64,000 nt of DNA, taken from contig NZ_ATHQ01000001.1 of assembly GCF_000523275.1 (NCBI RefSeq), positions 705,079 to 769,078 on the forward strand. Reading direction: 5' to 3'. Below, piece after piece: positions 54,515-62,812 of the stretch. The first letter of the stretch is position 1. Each line of letters opens with the position of its first letter. This DNA comes from Lebetimonas sp. JH292 (GTDB lineage Bacteria > Campylobacterota > Campylobacteria > Campylobacterales > Nautiliaceae). The translations under genes and the position numbers were made by a program. Below the pieces are notes generated by a model. It worked only from the letters and a program-made list of their open reading frames with translations. It ran no database searches and was not told the DNA's origin.

Positions 54515-55801
54515 ATGTTGGAAAAAATATTTAAACTTTCAGAAAAAAACACAAATGTTTCTACAGAGGTGAGAGCAGGATTAACTACATTTTTAGCTAT
54601 GATGTATATAGTGCCTGTAAACGCTTCCATTATGAGTCTGACGGGAATGCCGTTTGATGAGCTTATTACGGCAACTGCAATCGTAACTATGATTTCCACC
54701 ATATTAAACGGTATCTGGTCTAATACTCCTGTAGCTATGAGTGTAGGAATGGGGCTTAATGCATATTTTACTTTTGGTTTGGTTAAAGGAATGCATATTC
54801 CATGGCAGAGCGCCCTTGGTATTGTAATGATTTCCGGACTTATATTTTTAGCTCTTTCATTTACAAAATTCAGGGTTTGGGTTTTGGAATCGGTGCCTAT
54901 TGATGTAAGAAGAGCTATAAGTGCAGGTATCGGAATGTTTATAGCGTTTATAGGGCTTAAGGGAATGGGTGTTATTGTGGATAATCCAGCTACACTTGTA
55001 AGTCTTGGAAATTTTCACGATCCTAAAGTTTTACTCGGTGTTTTCGGATTTATAGTGGCTGCTGTACTTTTTGCATACAGAATAAAAGGGGCTTTTATAA
55101 TAGCTATTATAATCACTTCAATAGTAGCTTGGATACTGGGTTTAGGTGAGCTTCCAAAAGGGATTGTGTCTATGCCTTCTGGAATAGGAGATATAGCATT
55201 TCATTTTGATATAAAAAGTGTGCTTACACTGGCACTTTTACCTGTTATTATGACATTTTTAATTACAGATATGTTTGATACCATCGGTACACTTGCCGGA
55301 ATTGGTATGAGGGCCGGTTTATTTAAAAAAGGCAGCCGTGAACTTCAAAAAACCCTTGAAGCAGATGCTGCCGCTACCGTAATAGGAGCCAGTCTTGGTA
55401 CTTCTACCACAACATCGTTTATTGAAAGTGCCGCCGGAGTTGAAGAAGGGGGAAGAACTGGGCTTACCGCTGTGGTTACTGGGCTTTTGTTTATCACAAC
55501 ACTGTTTTTTCTTCCTTTATATAAAGCGATACCTGACAATGCCATTTATCCTATTTTGGTAATGGTTGGGGTTTTAATGTTTAGTGAGCTTAAAAATATC
55601 GATTTTTCAGACGGAACCGTAGCTGTTACAAGTTTTATTACAGCTGTTTTAATGCCTCTTACTTATTCTATTACTATAGGTATCAGTGCGGGTTTTGTCA
55701 TTTATTTAATTTTGGCTTTGTTAAAAAGAGAATTTGATAAAATAAATGTCGGAACTGTAACTCTTGCATTAATAGGATTACTTGCGTTTATTTTTCATTA
55801 A
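54515..55801 (+). CDS. NCS2-family (AzgA-like) purine permease
   Basis: Membrane protein of 428 residues with about twelve helices. EVRAGLTTFLAMMYIVPVNASIMS, GMGLNAYFTFG, DMFDTIGTLAGIGMRAGLF and GTSTTTSFIESAAGVEEGGRTGLTA are characteristic of the hypoxanthine/guanine/adenine permease branch. It imports purine bases by proton symport. The exact base preference is not determined. Confidence 0.88.
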   Translation: MLEKIFKLSEKNTNVSTEVRAGLTTFLAMMYIVPVNASIMSLTGMPFDELITATAIVTMISTILNGIWSNTPVAMSVGMGLNAYFTFGLVKGMHIPWQSALGIVMISGLIFLALSFTKFRVWVLESVPIDVRRAISAGIGMFIAFIGLKGMGVIVDNPATLVSLGNFHDPKVLLGVFGFIVAAVLFAYRIKGAFIIAIIITSIVAWILGLGELPKGIVSMPSGIGDIAFHFDIKSVLTLALLPVIMTFLITDMFDTIGTLAGIGMRAGLFKKGSRELQKTLEADAAATVIGASLGTSTTTSFIESAAGVEEGGRTGLTAVVTGLLFITTLFFLPLYKAIPDNAIYPILVMVGVLMFSELKNIDFSDGTVAVTSFITAVLMPLTYSITIGISAGFVIYLILALLKREFDKINVGTVTLALIGLLAFIFH

Positions 55802-55820
55802 TTCCTTCTTTTAAGGAAAT
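55801..55820 (+). terminator. Weak hairpin after the permease gene
   Basis: TTCCTT (55802-55807) pairs with AAGGAA (55813-55818); a T-rich tract follows only after 12 more bases. Low GC makes it a marginal terminator. Confidence 0.3.
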
Positions 55821-55846
55821 ATCATACAAAATTTTTCTTTTTTTCT

Positions 55847-55880
55847 CACCACTCACCACCAACCGCTCACCACCCACTAA
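55847..55880. repeat. GTGAG-type dispersed repeat, reverse orientation
   Basis: CTCACCACTCACCACC and GCTCACCACCCAC, the complement of GTGGGTGGTGAG-type units, lie directly upstream of the promoter of the leader RNA. Confidence 0.55.
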
Positions 55881-55892
55881 AATTATTTATGG

Positions 55893-55976
55893 TATAATTC
55901 CATCCCCCTGAACAAAATAGAGGCTTTGCATCTGTTAAAAAACAGTTGCAAGGGCTGGTCTATTGACCTAAGGGGA
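55893..55976 (+). ncRNA. Structured leader RNA upstream of the alpha ribosomal operon
   Basis: TATAAT at 55893-55898 places the RNA start near 55904. The RNA can form P1 CCCCT/AGGGG (55905-55909 with 55971-55975), P2 AATAGA/TCTATT (55916-55921 with 55959-55964) and a long P3 TTGCA-T-CTGTT/AACAG-T-TGCAA (55926-55951, AAAA loop). A competing hairpin GGTC-TATT-GACC (55957-55968) uses P2 bases, allowing a switch or pseudoknot. I do not recognise a known riboswitch. An autoregulatory site for a ribosomal protein such as S4 (rpsD is in the operon) is a plausible guess. Confidence 0.6.
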
Positions 55977-55985
55977 GATAAAAAT

Positions 55986-56030
55986 AAGTGAAAAGTTAAA
56001 AATGAAGAGTGAATTTCTTTTTCACTTTAC
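55986..56030. repeat. AAGTGAAAAG-type repeat between leader RNA and rpmJ
   Basis: AAGTGAAAAGTTAAAAATG continues with AAGAGTGAATTTC, and then CTTTTTCACTTT, which is complementary to the first arm. The repeat separates the leader RNA from the first gene it would control. Confidence 0.55.
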
Positions 56031-56059
56031 ACATCAGGAACTTAAAATAAGGGGATATT

Positions 56060-56173
56060 ATGAAAGTAAGAGCTTCAGTTAAAAAAATTTGCCCGAAATG
56101 CAAAATCGTTAAAAGAAAAGGCGTTGTCAGGGTAATTTGTGAAAATCCAAGACATAAACAAAGACAAGGATAA
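56060..56173 (+). CDS. rpmJ: Ribosomal protein L36
   Basis: 37 residues, below usual gene-caller length. It matches bL36: [20 protein letters not shown], then [16 protein letters not shown], with the zinc ligands CxxC, C and H (the zinc-binding form). AAGGGG precedes the ATG. First gene of the alpha operon in this genome. Confidence 0.96.
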   Translation: MKVRASVKKICPKCKIVKRKGVVRVICENPRHKQRQG

Positions 56174-56176
56174 AAT

Positions 56177-56545
56177 ATGGCAAGAATTGCAGGTGTGGAC
56201 TTACCAAAAAACAAAAAAGTAGAATATGCGCTTCCGTATATTTACGGAATTGGATTAACTCTTAGTAGAAAAATTCTAAAAGACACTGGGATTGATCCAA
56301 ACAAAAGAGTTTATGAACTAAGCGAAGAAGAAGTTTCAACATTAAACAAAGAAATTCAAAATAATTACATAGTTGAAGGTGAACTTAGAAAAATAGTTCA
56401 GCTTAATATCAAAGAACTTATGGATTTAGGGTGTTATAGAGGTTTAAGACACAGACGTGGCCTTCCTGTAAGAGGACAAAGAACAAAAACTAATGCAAGA
56501 ACCAGAAAAGGTAAGAAAAAAACTGTTGGTGCAAAAGCAAAATAA
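56177..56545 (+). CDS. rpsM: Ribosomal protein S13
   Basis: uS13, 122 residues, from [27 protein letters not shown] to the basic tail. [26 protein letters not shown] is the 30S-head-binding signature. It contacts 23S rRNA in the intersubunit bridge. It follows rpmJ by 3 bases. Confidence 0.97.
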   Translation: MARIAGVDLPKNKKVEYALPYIYGIGLTLSRKILKDTGIDPNKRVYELSEEEVSTLNKEIQNNYIVEGELRKIVQLNIKELMDLGCYRGLRHRRGLPVRGQRTKTNARTRKGKKKTVGAKAK

Positions 56546-56555
56546 AGGGTGAATG

Positions 56556-56948
56556 ATGGCAAAAAGAAAAGTAGTTAAAAAGAAAAAAATTAAAAAACAA
56601 GTAGGACGTGGAATAGTTTATATTTCAGCTACATTCAATAATACAATGATTACTGTTACTGATGAAATGGGTAATGCTTTATGCTGGAGCTCTTCAGGGC
56701 ATTTGGGATTTAAAGGAAGTAAAAAATCCACTCCGTTTGCTGCACAGCAGGCAGTTGAAGATGCTATGGCTAAAGCAAAAGAATATGGAATTAAAGAAGT
56801 AGGAATTAAAGTACAAGGACCAGGTGGCGGTAGAGAGACAGCAGTTAAAACTGTCGGTGCAATTGAAGGAATTAAAGTACTTTGGATGAAAGACATTACT
56901 CCTCTGCCACATAACGGTTGTAGACCAAGAAAAAGAAGAAGGGTGTAA
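56556..56948 (+). CDS. rpsK: Ribosomal protein S11
   Basis: uS11, 130 residues. [30 protein letters not shown] and [15 protein letters not shown] are diagnostic. Two ATGs are adjacent (56553 and 56556); the second gives the usual MAKRK start. Confidence 0.97.
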   Translation: MAKRKVVKKKKIKKQVGRGIVYISATFNNTMITVTDEMGNALCWSSSGHLGFKGSKKSTPFAAQQAVEDAMAKAKEYGIKEVGIKVQGPGGGRETAVKTVGAIEGIKVLWMKDITPLPHNGCRPRKRRRV

Positions 56949-56950
56949 CG

Positions 56951-57577
56951 ATGGCAAGATATACAGGACCGGTTGAAAGAATCGAAAGAAGACTTGGAGT
57001 AAGTTTAGAGCTTAAAGGTGAAAGAAGATTAGCTGGTAAATCTGCACTTGATAAAAGACCATACGCACCGGGTCAACATGGACAAAGAAGAACAAAAATT
57101 TCAGAATACGGATTACAGCTTAGAGAAAAACAAAAAATTAAATATTATTACGGTGTACTTGAAAAACAATTTAGAAAATTTTTCCAAGAAGCAAACAGAC
57201 AAGAGGGCTCAACAGGGGAAAACTTAATTAAATTACTTGAGAGAAGACTTGACAATGTTGTTTACAGAATGGGATTTGCATCTACTAGAAGATTTGCAAG
57301 ACAGCTTGTAACGCACGGACATATTTTGGTTAACGGTAAAAAAGTCAATATTCCTTCATATTTGGTAAAAGAAGGTGACAGAATAGAAATTAAAGAAAAA
57401 ACTAAAAATAATACTCAAATTCAAAGAGCTTTAGAATTATCTAAACAAACTGGAATAGCCCCTTGGGTTGATGTAGATATGGATAAAAAAGTAGGCGTAT
57501 TCCAAAGAATTCCTGATAGAAGTGAAGTAAACATTCCAGTAGAAGAAAGATTAGTAGTTGAGTTGTACTCTAAATAA
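56951..57577 (+). CDS. rpsD: Ribosomal protein S4
   Basis: uS4, 208 residues: [25 protein letters not shown] at the N-terminus and an S4 RNA-binding domain [36 protein letters not shown] 30S assembly initiator; in other bacteria S4 represses this operon by binding the leader, which is relevant to the structured RNA upstream. Confidence 0.97.
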   Translation: MARYTGPVERIERRLGVSLELKGERRLAGKSALDKRPYAPGQHGQRRTKISEYGLQLREKQKIKYYYGVLEKQFRKFFQEANRQEGSTGENLIKLLERRLDNVVYRMGFASTRRFARQLVTHGHILVNGKKVNIPSYLVKEGDRIEIKEKTKNNTQIQRALELSKQTGIAPWVDVDMDKKVGVFQRIPDRSEVNIPVEERLVVELYSK

Positions 57578-57590
57578 TAGGGGTTAAAAA

Positions 57591-58583
57591 ATGAATAAAA
57601 TTAAAACAGAAGTTATTGTCCCAAGTGAAGTTTCATATAAAGAAGAAGAAAATAAAGCAAATATTGAAATTTATCCTTTTGAAGCTGGGTTTGGGGTAAG
57701 CGTAGCCCATCCCATAAGAAGGGTTCTTATTGCTTCCACTCCCGGTTTTGCTCCCGTTGCTATGAAAATAGAAGGGGTAAAACACGAGTTTGATTCACTA
57801 AAAGGTATGCTTGAAGATGTTGCAAGCTTTATTATTAATATTAAAAACATCAGATTTAAATTAAAAGAAGGTGACGAGGCAGTAGTAGATTATCATTTTG
57901 TAGGTCCCAAAGAAATTAAAGGGGCCGACTTGGAAAATGATAAAATAGAAATTGTTACACCTGAGAATTATATAGCCACGCTTAATGAAGAAGGCGAGCT
58001 TAAACTTACATTAATTATAAAAAAAGGGATGGGATTTGTAGCCGTTGAAAATTTCAGAGATTCTCTTCCTGAAGGATTTATAGGACTTGATGCATATTTC
58101 AGCCCGATTAAAAAAGTTGTTTATAATATAGAAAACATATTGGTTGAAGACGACCCTAATTTTGAAAAAGTTATTTTCGAAATTGAAACAGACGGACAAA
58201 TTTCTCCTATAGAGGCGTTTAAAAATGCAATAGATGCGTATTTGAAACAATTCAGTATATTTACAAAAGAATTTAACATTGAAACAAAAACAGCCAAAAA
58301 TGTAATTTTGGATGATACTTACGATATATTATTCGAACCGATAGAGGGCTTAAATCTCAGAAGTAGAAGTTTTAATGCGCTTGATAGGGCCGGAATCAAA
58401 TATGTTGGTGAACTTGTTTTAATGGGTAAAGAAAAAATAGCCAATATTAAAAATTTAGGGGCAAAATCACTTGAAGAAATATTTGATAAATTAGATGAAA
58501 TAGGATTTTCTATCAATAAAACACTGCCGCTTGAAATTAAAAAAGTTATTGAAGAAAAATTATCAAAACTTAAGGAGAATTAA
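57591..58583 (+). CDS. rpoA: RNA polymerase alpha subunit
   Basis: 330 residues. The N-terminal assembly domain ([26 protein letters not shown]) and the C-terminal domain ([39 protein letters not shown]), which binds UP elements and activators, are both present. The stop overlaps the rplQ start. Confidence 0.97.
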   Translation: MNKIKTEVIVPSEVSYKEEENKANIEIYPFEAGFGVSVAHPIRRVLIASTPGFAPVAMKIEGVKHEFDSLKGMLEDVASFIINIKNIRFKLKEGDEAVVDYHFVGPKEIKGADLENDKIEIVTPENYIATLNEEGELKLTLIIKKGMGFVAVENFRDSLPEGFIGLDAYFSPIKKVVYNIENILVEDDPNFEKVIFEIETDGQISPIEAFKNAIDAYLKQFSIFTKEFNIETKTAKNVILDDTYDILFEPIEGLNLRSRSFNALDRAGIKYVGELVLMGKEKIANIKNLGAKSLEEIFDKLDEIGFSINKTLPLEIKKVIEEKLSKLKEN

Positions 58584-58951
58584 TGAGACACAGACACGGA
58601 TACAGAAAACTGGGAAGAGACAGCGAGCACAGAGCCGCACTTCTTAGAAACTTGGCATGCGATTTGATTGAGCATGAAAAAATTGAAACAACCGTTCCTA
58701 AGGCGAAAGAGCTTAGAAGATATATTGAAAGATTAGTAACTCGTGCAAAAAATGCTGATTTTAATACGCACAGATTCATATATTCAAAACTTGGAAGCAA
58801 CAAAAGAGCAAAAGCGGCGACTCAAAAATTAATTGATATTATTGCTCCTAAATTTAAAGAAAGAAACGGTGGATATACCAGAATTATTAAAACAAGATTC
58901 AGAATCGGCGATGCGGCTGAATTATGTACAATTGAATTTATTCAGGATTAA
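58583..58951 (+). CDS. rplQ: Ribosomal protein L17
   Basis: bL17, 122 residues: [45 protein letters not shown] is unmistakable. Last gene of the operon. No strong terminator hairpin follows. Confidence 0.97.
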   Translation: MRHRHGYRKLGRDSEHRAALLRNLACDLIEHEKIETTVPKAKELRRYIERLVTRAKNADFNTHRFIYSKLGSNKRAKAATQKLIDIIAPKFKERNGGYTRIIKTRFRIGDAAELCTIEFIQD

Positions 58952-59019
58952 CCCTCTTTTTCTTTTCCCCTATTGATTTAATTAATTTAATTTGTTATAT
59001 TTAGCAAAAAAGGATAAAT

Positions 59020-59316
59020 ATGGCTGAAATTCCATTTTCCAATGAAGAGCTTAAAGAGGCTGTAGCCGGTGTAATTGAAGAGCTTCGTCCTATGCTTCAG
59101 ATGGACGGGGGCGATGTTACATTGATAGATGTTCAAAAACCTGTTGTATTTGTTCAGCTTCAGGGCGGATGTGTAGGATGTGCAAGTGCCGGGGCCACGC
59201 TTAAATACGGTATTGAAAAAGCCCTTAAAGAAAAGATTTATCCGGATTTGGCAGTAATGAATGTGCCGCACGGATATGAGGATAAATTAGATGAGTTACT
59301 CAAATATTCATTCTGA
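59020..59316 (+). CDS. nfu: NifU C-terminal-domain iron-sulfur carrier (Nfu)
   Basis: 98 residues comprising only the Nfu domain: VIEELRPMLQMDGGDVTLIDVQ and LQGGCVGCASAGATLKYGIE with the CxxC that holds a bridging [4Fe-4S] cluster. It delivers clusters to target enzymes. It starts the nfu-murE cluster known from Campylobacter by gene order. Confidence 0.92.
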   Translation: MAEIPFSNEELKEAVAGVIEELRPMLQMDGGDVTLIDVQKPVVFVQLQGGCVGCASAGATLKYGIEKALKEKIYPDLAVMNVPHGYEDKLDELLKYSF

Positions 59317-59656
59317 AATAAAAGCTATTTTAAAAGAGGCGATTGAGAAAAAAGATTATAAAAAAGTTATGAAAATAATAAATTCCCTGTTTTTGGAAAA
59401 TGATATAAATCCTGAAGCAATGAACGGTATTTTGTTTAAAGATGTAAAAGAAATTATTAAAACAAAAGAGGATTTGGAAAATATAATTCTTTCAACAAAA
59501 GTAATTTTTGAAAAAAAAGAAGAAGTGCTTGAATTTTTTGAACTTTTATTAAAGTACGGATTCAGGGAAAACGCTATTAATTATTTTGAAGATTTGATAT
59601 TTAATATAGATGATTTGGATTTAATAGAAGGATTTAATACACTTTTAAAACAATGA
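59291..59656 (+). CDS. Conserved hypothetical protein between nfu and murE
   Basis: 121 residues, acidic, mainly helical, no cysteine or membrane segment. It reads like a small helical-repeat protein (EIKAILKEAIEKKDYKKVMKIINSLFLENDINPEAM). It overlaps nfu by 26 bases and murE by 4 bases, so it is translationally coupled on both sides. A gene of similar size occupies this place in Campylobacter, from memory. The function is unknown. Confidence 0.65.
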   Translation: MSYSNIHSEIKAILKEAIEKKDYKKVMKIINSLFLENDINPEAMNGILFKDVKEIIKTKEDLENIILSTKVIFEKKEEVLEFFELLLKYGFRENAINYFEDLIFNIDDLDLIEGFNTLLKQ

Positions 59657-60855
59657 ATTATGAAAAATTAATAAATAAAAATTTAATTACAGATAATACA
59701 GAAGAATTAAATAAAAATAAATTTTTTTTAAAAACTTTTCAAAACGCCAAATATTCAAAACATATAAACTCTTTTTTAACCCCGGAAGATTTATTAAAAA
59801 ACATTAAAACAAAATTTATAGGAATAACCGGTACCAACGGAAAAACAACCACCGCTTTTGTACTTGGGTATCTGCTGAAAAATTTAGGATACAATGTGGC
59901 TGTTCAAGGCACAGATGGGCTTTTTGTAAACGGAAAAAAAGTTGAAGAAAAAACGCTTACAACCCCTTCAATATTTACTACAATAAAAAGGGCTTACAGA
60001 TATAAACCAGATTTTTTTATTATGGAAGTAAGCTCACACGCAATTGCACAAAACAGAATTGAAGGAATAGAATACTCGGCAAAAATATTAACTTCGTTTT
60101 CTCAGGACCATTTAGACTATCATAAATCAATGCAGGAATATAAAAAAGTTAAAGAAAGTTTTTTTCAGGACGAAGCTGTCAAAATAATTAATGGCAAGTT
60201 AAAAGTTAAAAGTGAAAAGTGTAAAGTAGAAGTAGGCGGATATGATTTTAATGTAAATTGCAAAAATTTGTATGTTTTAGAAAAACCTATAATTGAAAAT
60301 ATTCCAATGGCTGGAGAATTTAACAAAATGAATTTTTCTCTTGCAATTAAAACAGCTGAATTATTAACTAACTATTCACTACTCACTACTCACTATTCAC
60401 TTTTTAGAGGTGTTCCCGGCAGAATGGAAATAGTATCTATTAATCCTCTGATAATTGTAGATTTTGCCCATACTCCCGACGGAATGCAAAAAGTAATAAG
60501 TTCTGTTAAAGGTAAAAAATTAGTGGTTTTCGGTGCAGGAGGAAACAGGGACAGGGAAAAAAGAGCAAAGATGGGGGCAGTTGCAGACGAACTGGCTGAA
60601 TATATAATTCTTACAAACGATAATCCAAGGTGTGAAAATCCTGTTAATATAATAGAAGATATAAAAAAAGGAATTAAAAAAACGCCTTTTGAAATAATCG
60701 TAAATAGAAAAGAGGCTATAAAAAGGGCTGTTGAAATTTCAAAAAATTTTGATGCAGTTCTGATTTTAGGAAAAGGAGATGAAAAATATATGGAATTTTG
60801 CAATAAAAAAATCCCTTTTAGTGACAAAAAAGAAATATTAAAATATTTGCACTAA
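59653..60855 (+). CDS. murE: UDP-MurNAc-tripeptide synthetase with repeat-derived insertions
   Basis: 400 residues, somewhat short. ATP loop GITGTNGKTTTAFVLGYLL, MEVSSHAIAQNRI, TSFSQDHLDYHKSMQEY, FRGVPGRMEIV and NDNPRCENP are present; DNPR indicates meso-diaminopimelate as the amino acid added. Two segments are encoded by dispersed repeats: GKLKVKSEKCKVEVGG (60190-60237) and NYSLLTTHYSLF (60369-60404). Both replace surface regions between conserved motifs while keeping the frame. Confidence 0.92.
   Translation: MNYEKLINKNLITDNTEELNKNKFFLKTFQNAKYSKHINSFLTPEDLLKNIKTKFIGITGTNGKTTTAFVLGYLLKNLGYNVAVQGTDGLFVNGKKVEEKTLTTPSIFTTIKRAYRYKPDFFIMEVSSHAIAQNRIEGIEYSAKILTSFSQDHLDYHKSMQEYKKVKESFFQDEAVKIINGKLKVKSEKCKVEVGGYDFNVNCKNLYVLEKPIIENIPMAGEFNKMNFSLAIKTAELLTNYSLLTTHYSLFRGVPGRMEIVSINPLIIVDFAHTPDGMQKVISSVKGKKLVVFGAGGNRDREKRAKMGAVADELAEYIILTNDNPRCENPVNIIEDIKKGIKKTPFEIIVNRKEAIKRAVEISKNFDAVLILGKGDEKYMEFCNKKIPFSDKKEILKYLH
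60188..60232. repeat. AAGTGAAAAG-type repeat inside murE
   Basis: GGCAAGTTAAAAGTTAAAAG is followed by TGAAAAGTGTAAAGTAGAAG, the same unit seen between genes at 42520, 48400 and 55986. It is read in frame as KLKVKSEKCKVE. Confidence 0.6.
60366..60402. repeat. GTGAG-type repeat inside murE, reverse orientation
   Basis: ACTATTCACTACTCACTACT followed by CACTATTCACTTTTTAG is the complement of the GTGAGTAGTGAG tract found between genes. It encodes NYSLLTTHYSLF just before the conserved FRGVPGR motif. Confidence 0.65.
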
Positions 60856-60894
60856 ATTAATATTATATTAATGTTTTAATATATAATGCGAATG

Positions 60895-60903
60895 TGATAT
60901 AAT
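60895..60903 (+). promoter_or_regulatory. Extended -10 promoter of panD
   Basis: TGaTATAAT at 60895-60903 lies 77 bases before panD, in an intergenic stretch rich in ATATAAT-like sequence. No clear -35 is seen. Confidence 0.4.
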
Positions 60904-60920
60904 AATATAAAGATATATAA

Positions 60921-60983
60921 ATGCAAATACCAAAAAAAGAATATTTAATTGAGTGGAATTCTGGGTTTAAGGAGATTAAATGA
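60921..60983 (+). CDS. Possible 20-residue leader peptide before panD
   Basis: ATG at 60921 opens [20 protein letters not shown] and stops inside the panD start (ATGA). It lies downstream of the predicted promoter and would couple translation to panD. The ribosome-binding site is weak and nothing similar is known to me, so it may be chance. Confidence 0.25.
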   Translation: MQIPKKEYLIEWNSGFKEIK

Positions 60984-61354
60984 ATATAAAAATGCTTTAC
61001 AGCAAAATTCACAGGGCAACCGTAACAGATGCCAATTTAAATTATGTGGGCTCCATTACTATTGATGAAGAACTGATTGAAAAAGCAAAAATGCTTGTAG
61101 GTCAAAAAGTGGATATTGTAAATATCAATAACGGGGAGAGATTTTCCACTTATGTAATTAAAGGAAAAAAAGGCAGCGGCGAAGTGTGTTTAAACGGTGC
61201 GGCGGCAAGAAAAGTGCATGTAGGGGATAAAATTATTATTATTGCTTATGCGTCTATGGAGCTTGAAGAAGCAAAAAAATTTAAACCGTCTGTTATAATT
61301 GTAAATGACAATAATGAAATAATTGAAATTACAGATAATTTAAAGGCTGAGTGA
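60980..61354 (+). CDS. panD: Aspartate 1-decarboxylase
   Basis: 124 residues. Makes beta-alanine for pantothenate and Co[22 protein letters not shown] contains the Gly-Ser self-cleavage site that yields the pyruvoyl cofactor; [11 protein letters not shown] and [21 protein letters not shown] complete the double-psi barrel. AAGGAG precedes the ATG; a second ATG at 60992 is possible. Confidence 0.94.
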   Translation: MNIKMLYSKIHRATVTDANLNYVGSITIDEELIEKAKMLVGQKVDIVNINNGERFSTYVIKGKKGSGEVCLNGAAARKVHVGDKIIIIAYASMELEEAKKFKPSVIIVNDNNEIIEITDNLKAE

Positions 61355-61625
61355 TGAAAACTATTGAAATAAAAATAAACAATACCTATTTAGTAAATTA
61401 ATTAAAAAACAAAAAAATTAAGCCTTAAATGAAATATGAAGTTAGGATTTTAGAAACTGCTAAAACAAGAAATTAAAAAATTAACAAAAAAATATAAAAA
61501 TATAAAAGAAGATTTAAAGGACTTAGTAAGTATCTTTAAAACGGGATAGAATTAGGAGATTCTTTTTATAAATTAAGAATAAAAAATTCTTCTTCTAAAA
61601 GAACAGTATCTGTTATCTTTATTAA
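61354..61625 (+). pseudogene. Remnant of an antitoxin / RelE-ParE toxin pair
   Basis: [15 protein letters not shown] at 61354 overlaps the panD stop and then ends. From 61429, MKYEVRILETAK, IKKLTKKYKNIKEDLKDLV, NGIELGDSFYKLRIKNSSS and RTVSVIF follow in changing frames. This order resembles RelE/ParE toxins. At least three frameshifts make it inactive. Confidence 0.55.
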
Positions 61626-61634
61626 AGGAGTAAA

Positions 61635-61922
61635 ATGTTTGGAAATATGGATTTAAACGAAATGATGAAAAAACTTCAGGAAAGTATGGCTGAGGCTGAC
61701 ACTAAAACATATACCGCTGCGGCGGGAGGGGGAATGGTTGAAGCAACCGCAAACGGAAAATTTGAAATAATAGATTTGAAAATAGATGATTCCCTGCTTG
61801 ATGACAAAGAATCAATGCAGATTTTAATTATGAGTGCTGTGAATGATGCTGTTAAAATGGCTTTGGAAGATAAAAAAACACAGGCTCTCAATATGTTCGG
61901 CGGGCTTAATTTGGGACAATGA
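61635..61922 (+). CDS. YbaB/EbfC family nucleoid-associated protein
   Basis: 95 residues: NEMMKKLQESMAEADTKTYTAAAGGGMVEATANGKFEIIDLKIDDSLL is the family core. These dimers bind DNA. A strong ribosome-binding site AAAGGAG precedes it, and the stop overlaps the next start. Confidence 0.9.
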   Translation: MFGNMDLNEMMKKLQESMAEADTKTYTAAAGGGMVEATANGKFEIIDLKIDDSLLDDKESMQILIMSAVNDAVKMALEDKKTQALNMFGGLNLGQ

Positions 61923-62809
61923 AAAAAATAATATTTATAATCCCCCTTTTTTTGTTTGCTTTTATAGATTTTTCTCCCTGCCTTAAAAAATATTCTTTTA
62001 TTGAAATGTCAATACCTGTTTCTAAAAATTCAAGTATAGTTTTTGATAATAAAAACTGCATAAAATACGACCCTTTTACAGGAATGTGCCTGATTAAAGA
62101 AAAGAATAAAAAAACGATTAAATTTTATGATAATCCAAAGCTTGCATGGTGGATGGCATCAATTAAAAAAAATAAAATTTATGTGGGAAATTTTGCCGAG
62201 GATATGAACTTCTTAACCCCCGCAAAACTCAGTGTAAAAACACTTAAAAATTCTGTTATCTCAGATATGTTCTGCAGGGCTTATGGGATAGGCAGGGCAG
62301 ACGGATTTATAAAAAGTGAATATATTAAACATTTTATAAAGTACGGCTGTTGGGGGGATGTGGGAATTGATACTGATGAAAATATGAAAATCATCTCTTT
62401 TGACCCTTTTTATGTAAAAGGGCTCAGGCTGGGAGAAAAAATAATTTCAATAAATGCCCGTCCGGCAACTCCGCAGATTTTTTCAAAATATATTTTGCTT
62501 GGAAAACCGGGAAATATTGTAAAGATTAAAACTGCCAAACATATATATAAAATCAGGATTAGAAAAAAAGAATACGGTTTTACACCTCTAATGCATTTAG
62601 GAATTGTTGTAGATAAAAATTTAACAGTTATAAAACTTCCGGATAATCTGAAAGAAAAATATTATATTAAAGAAGGAGCAAAACTGATAAAAATAAACAA
62701 CAAAAAAATTTCTTCTTTCAATGAGCTTAAAAAGGTGCTTTCCACTTATAAAAATGTTACAATTACATTGAATTTTCAAGGTATAATATTAAATATTCCC
62801 TTAAGGTAA
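61919..62809 (+). CDS. Exported PDZ-domain protein of unknown function
   Basis: 296 residues with an N-terminal signal peptide (IIFIIPLFLFAFIDFSPC). Four further cysteines (NCIKYDPFTGMC, MFCRAYG, YGCWGD) suggest disulfides in the periplasm. The C-terminal part KEGAKLIKINNKKISSFNELKKVLS looks like a PDZ-type groove, and an earlier copy, GLRLGEKIISINARPATP, suggests two such folds. Similar proteins sit between ybaB and ispA in Campylobacter, from memory. Confidence 0.7.
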   Translation: MKKIIFIIPLFLFAFIDFSPCLKKYSFIEMSIPVSKNSSIVFDNKNCIKYDPFTGMCLIKEKNKKTIKFYDNPKLAWWMASIKKNKIYVGNFAEDMNFLTPAKLSVKTLKNSVISDMFCRAYGIGRADGFIKSEYIKHFIKYGCWGDVGIDTDENMKIISFDPFYVKGLRLGEKIISINARPATPQIFSKYILLGKPGNIVKIKTAKHIYKIRIRKKEYGFTPLMHLGIVVDKNLTVIKLPDNLKEKYYIKEGAKLIKINNKKISSFNELKKVLSTYKNVTITLNFQGIILNIPLR

Positions 62810-62812
62810 GTA

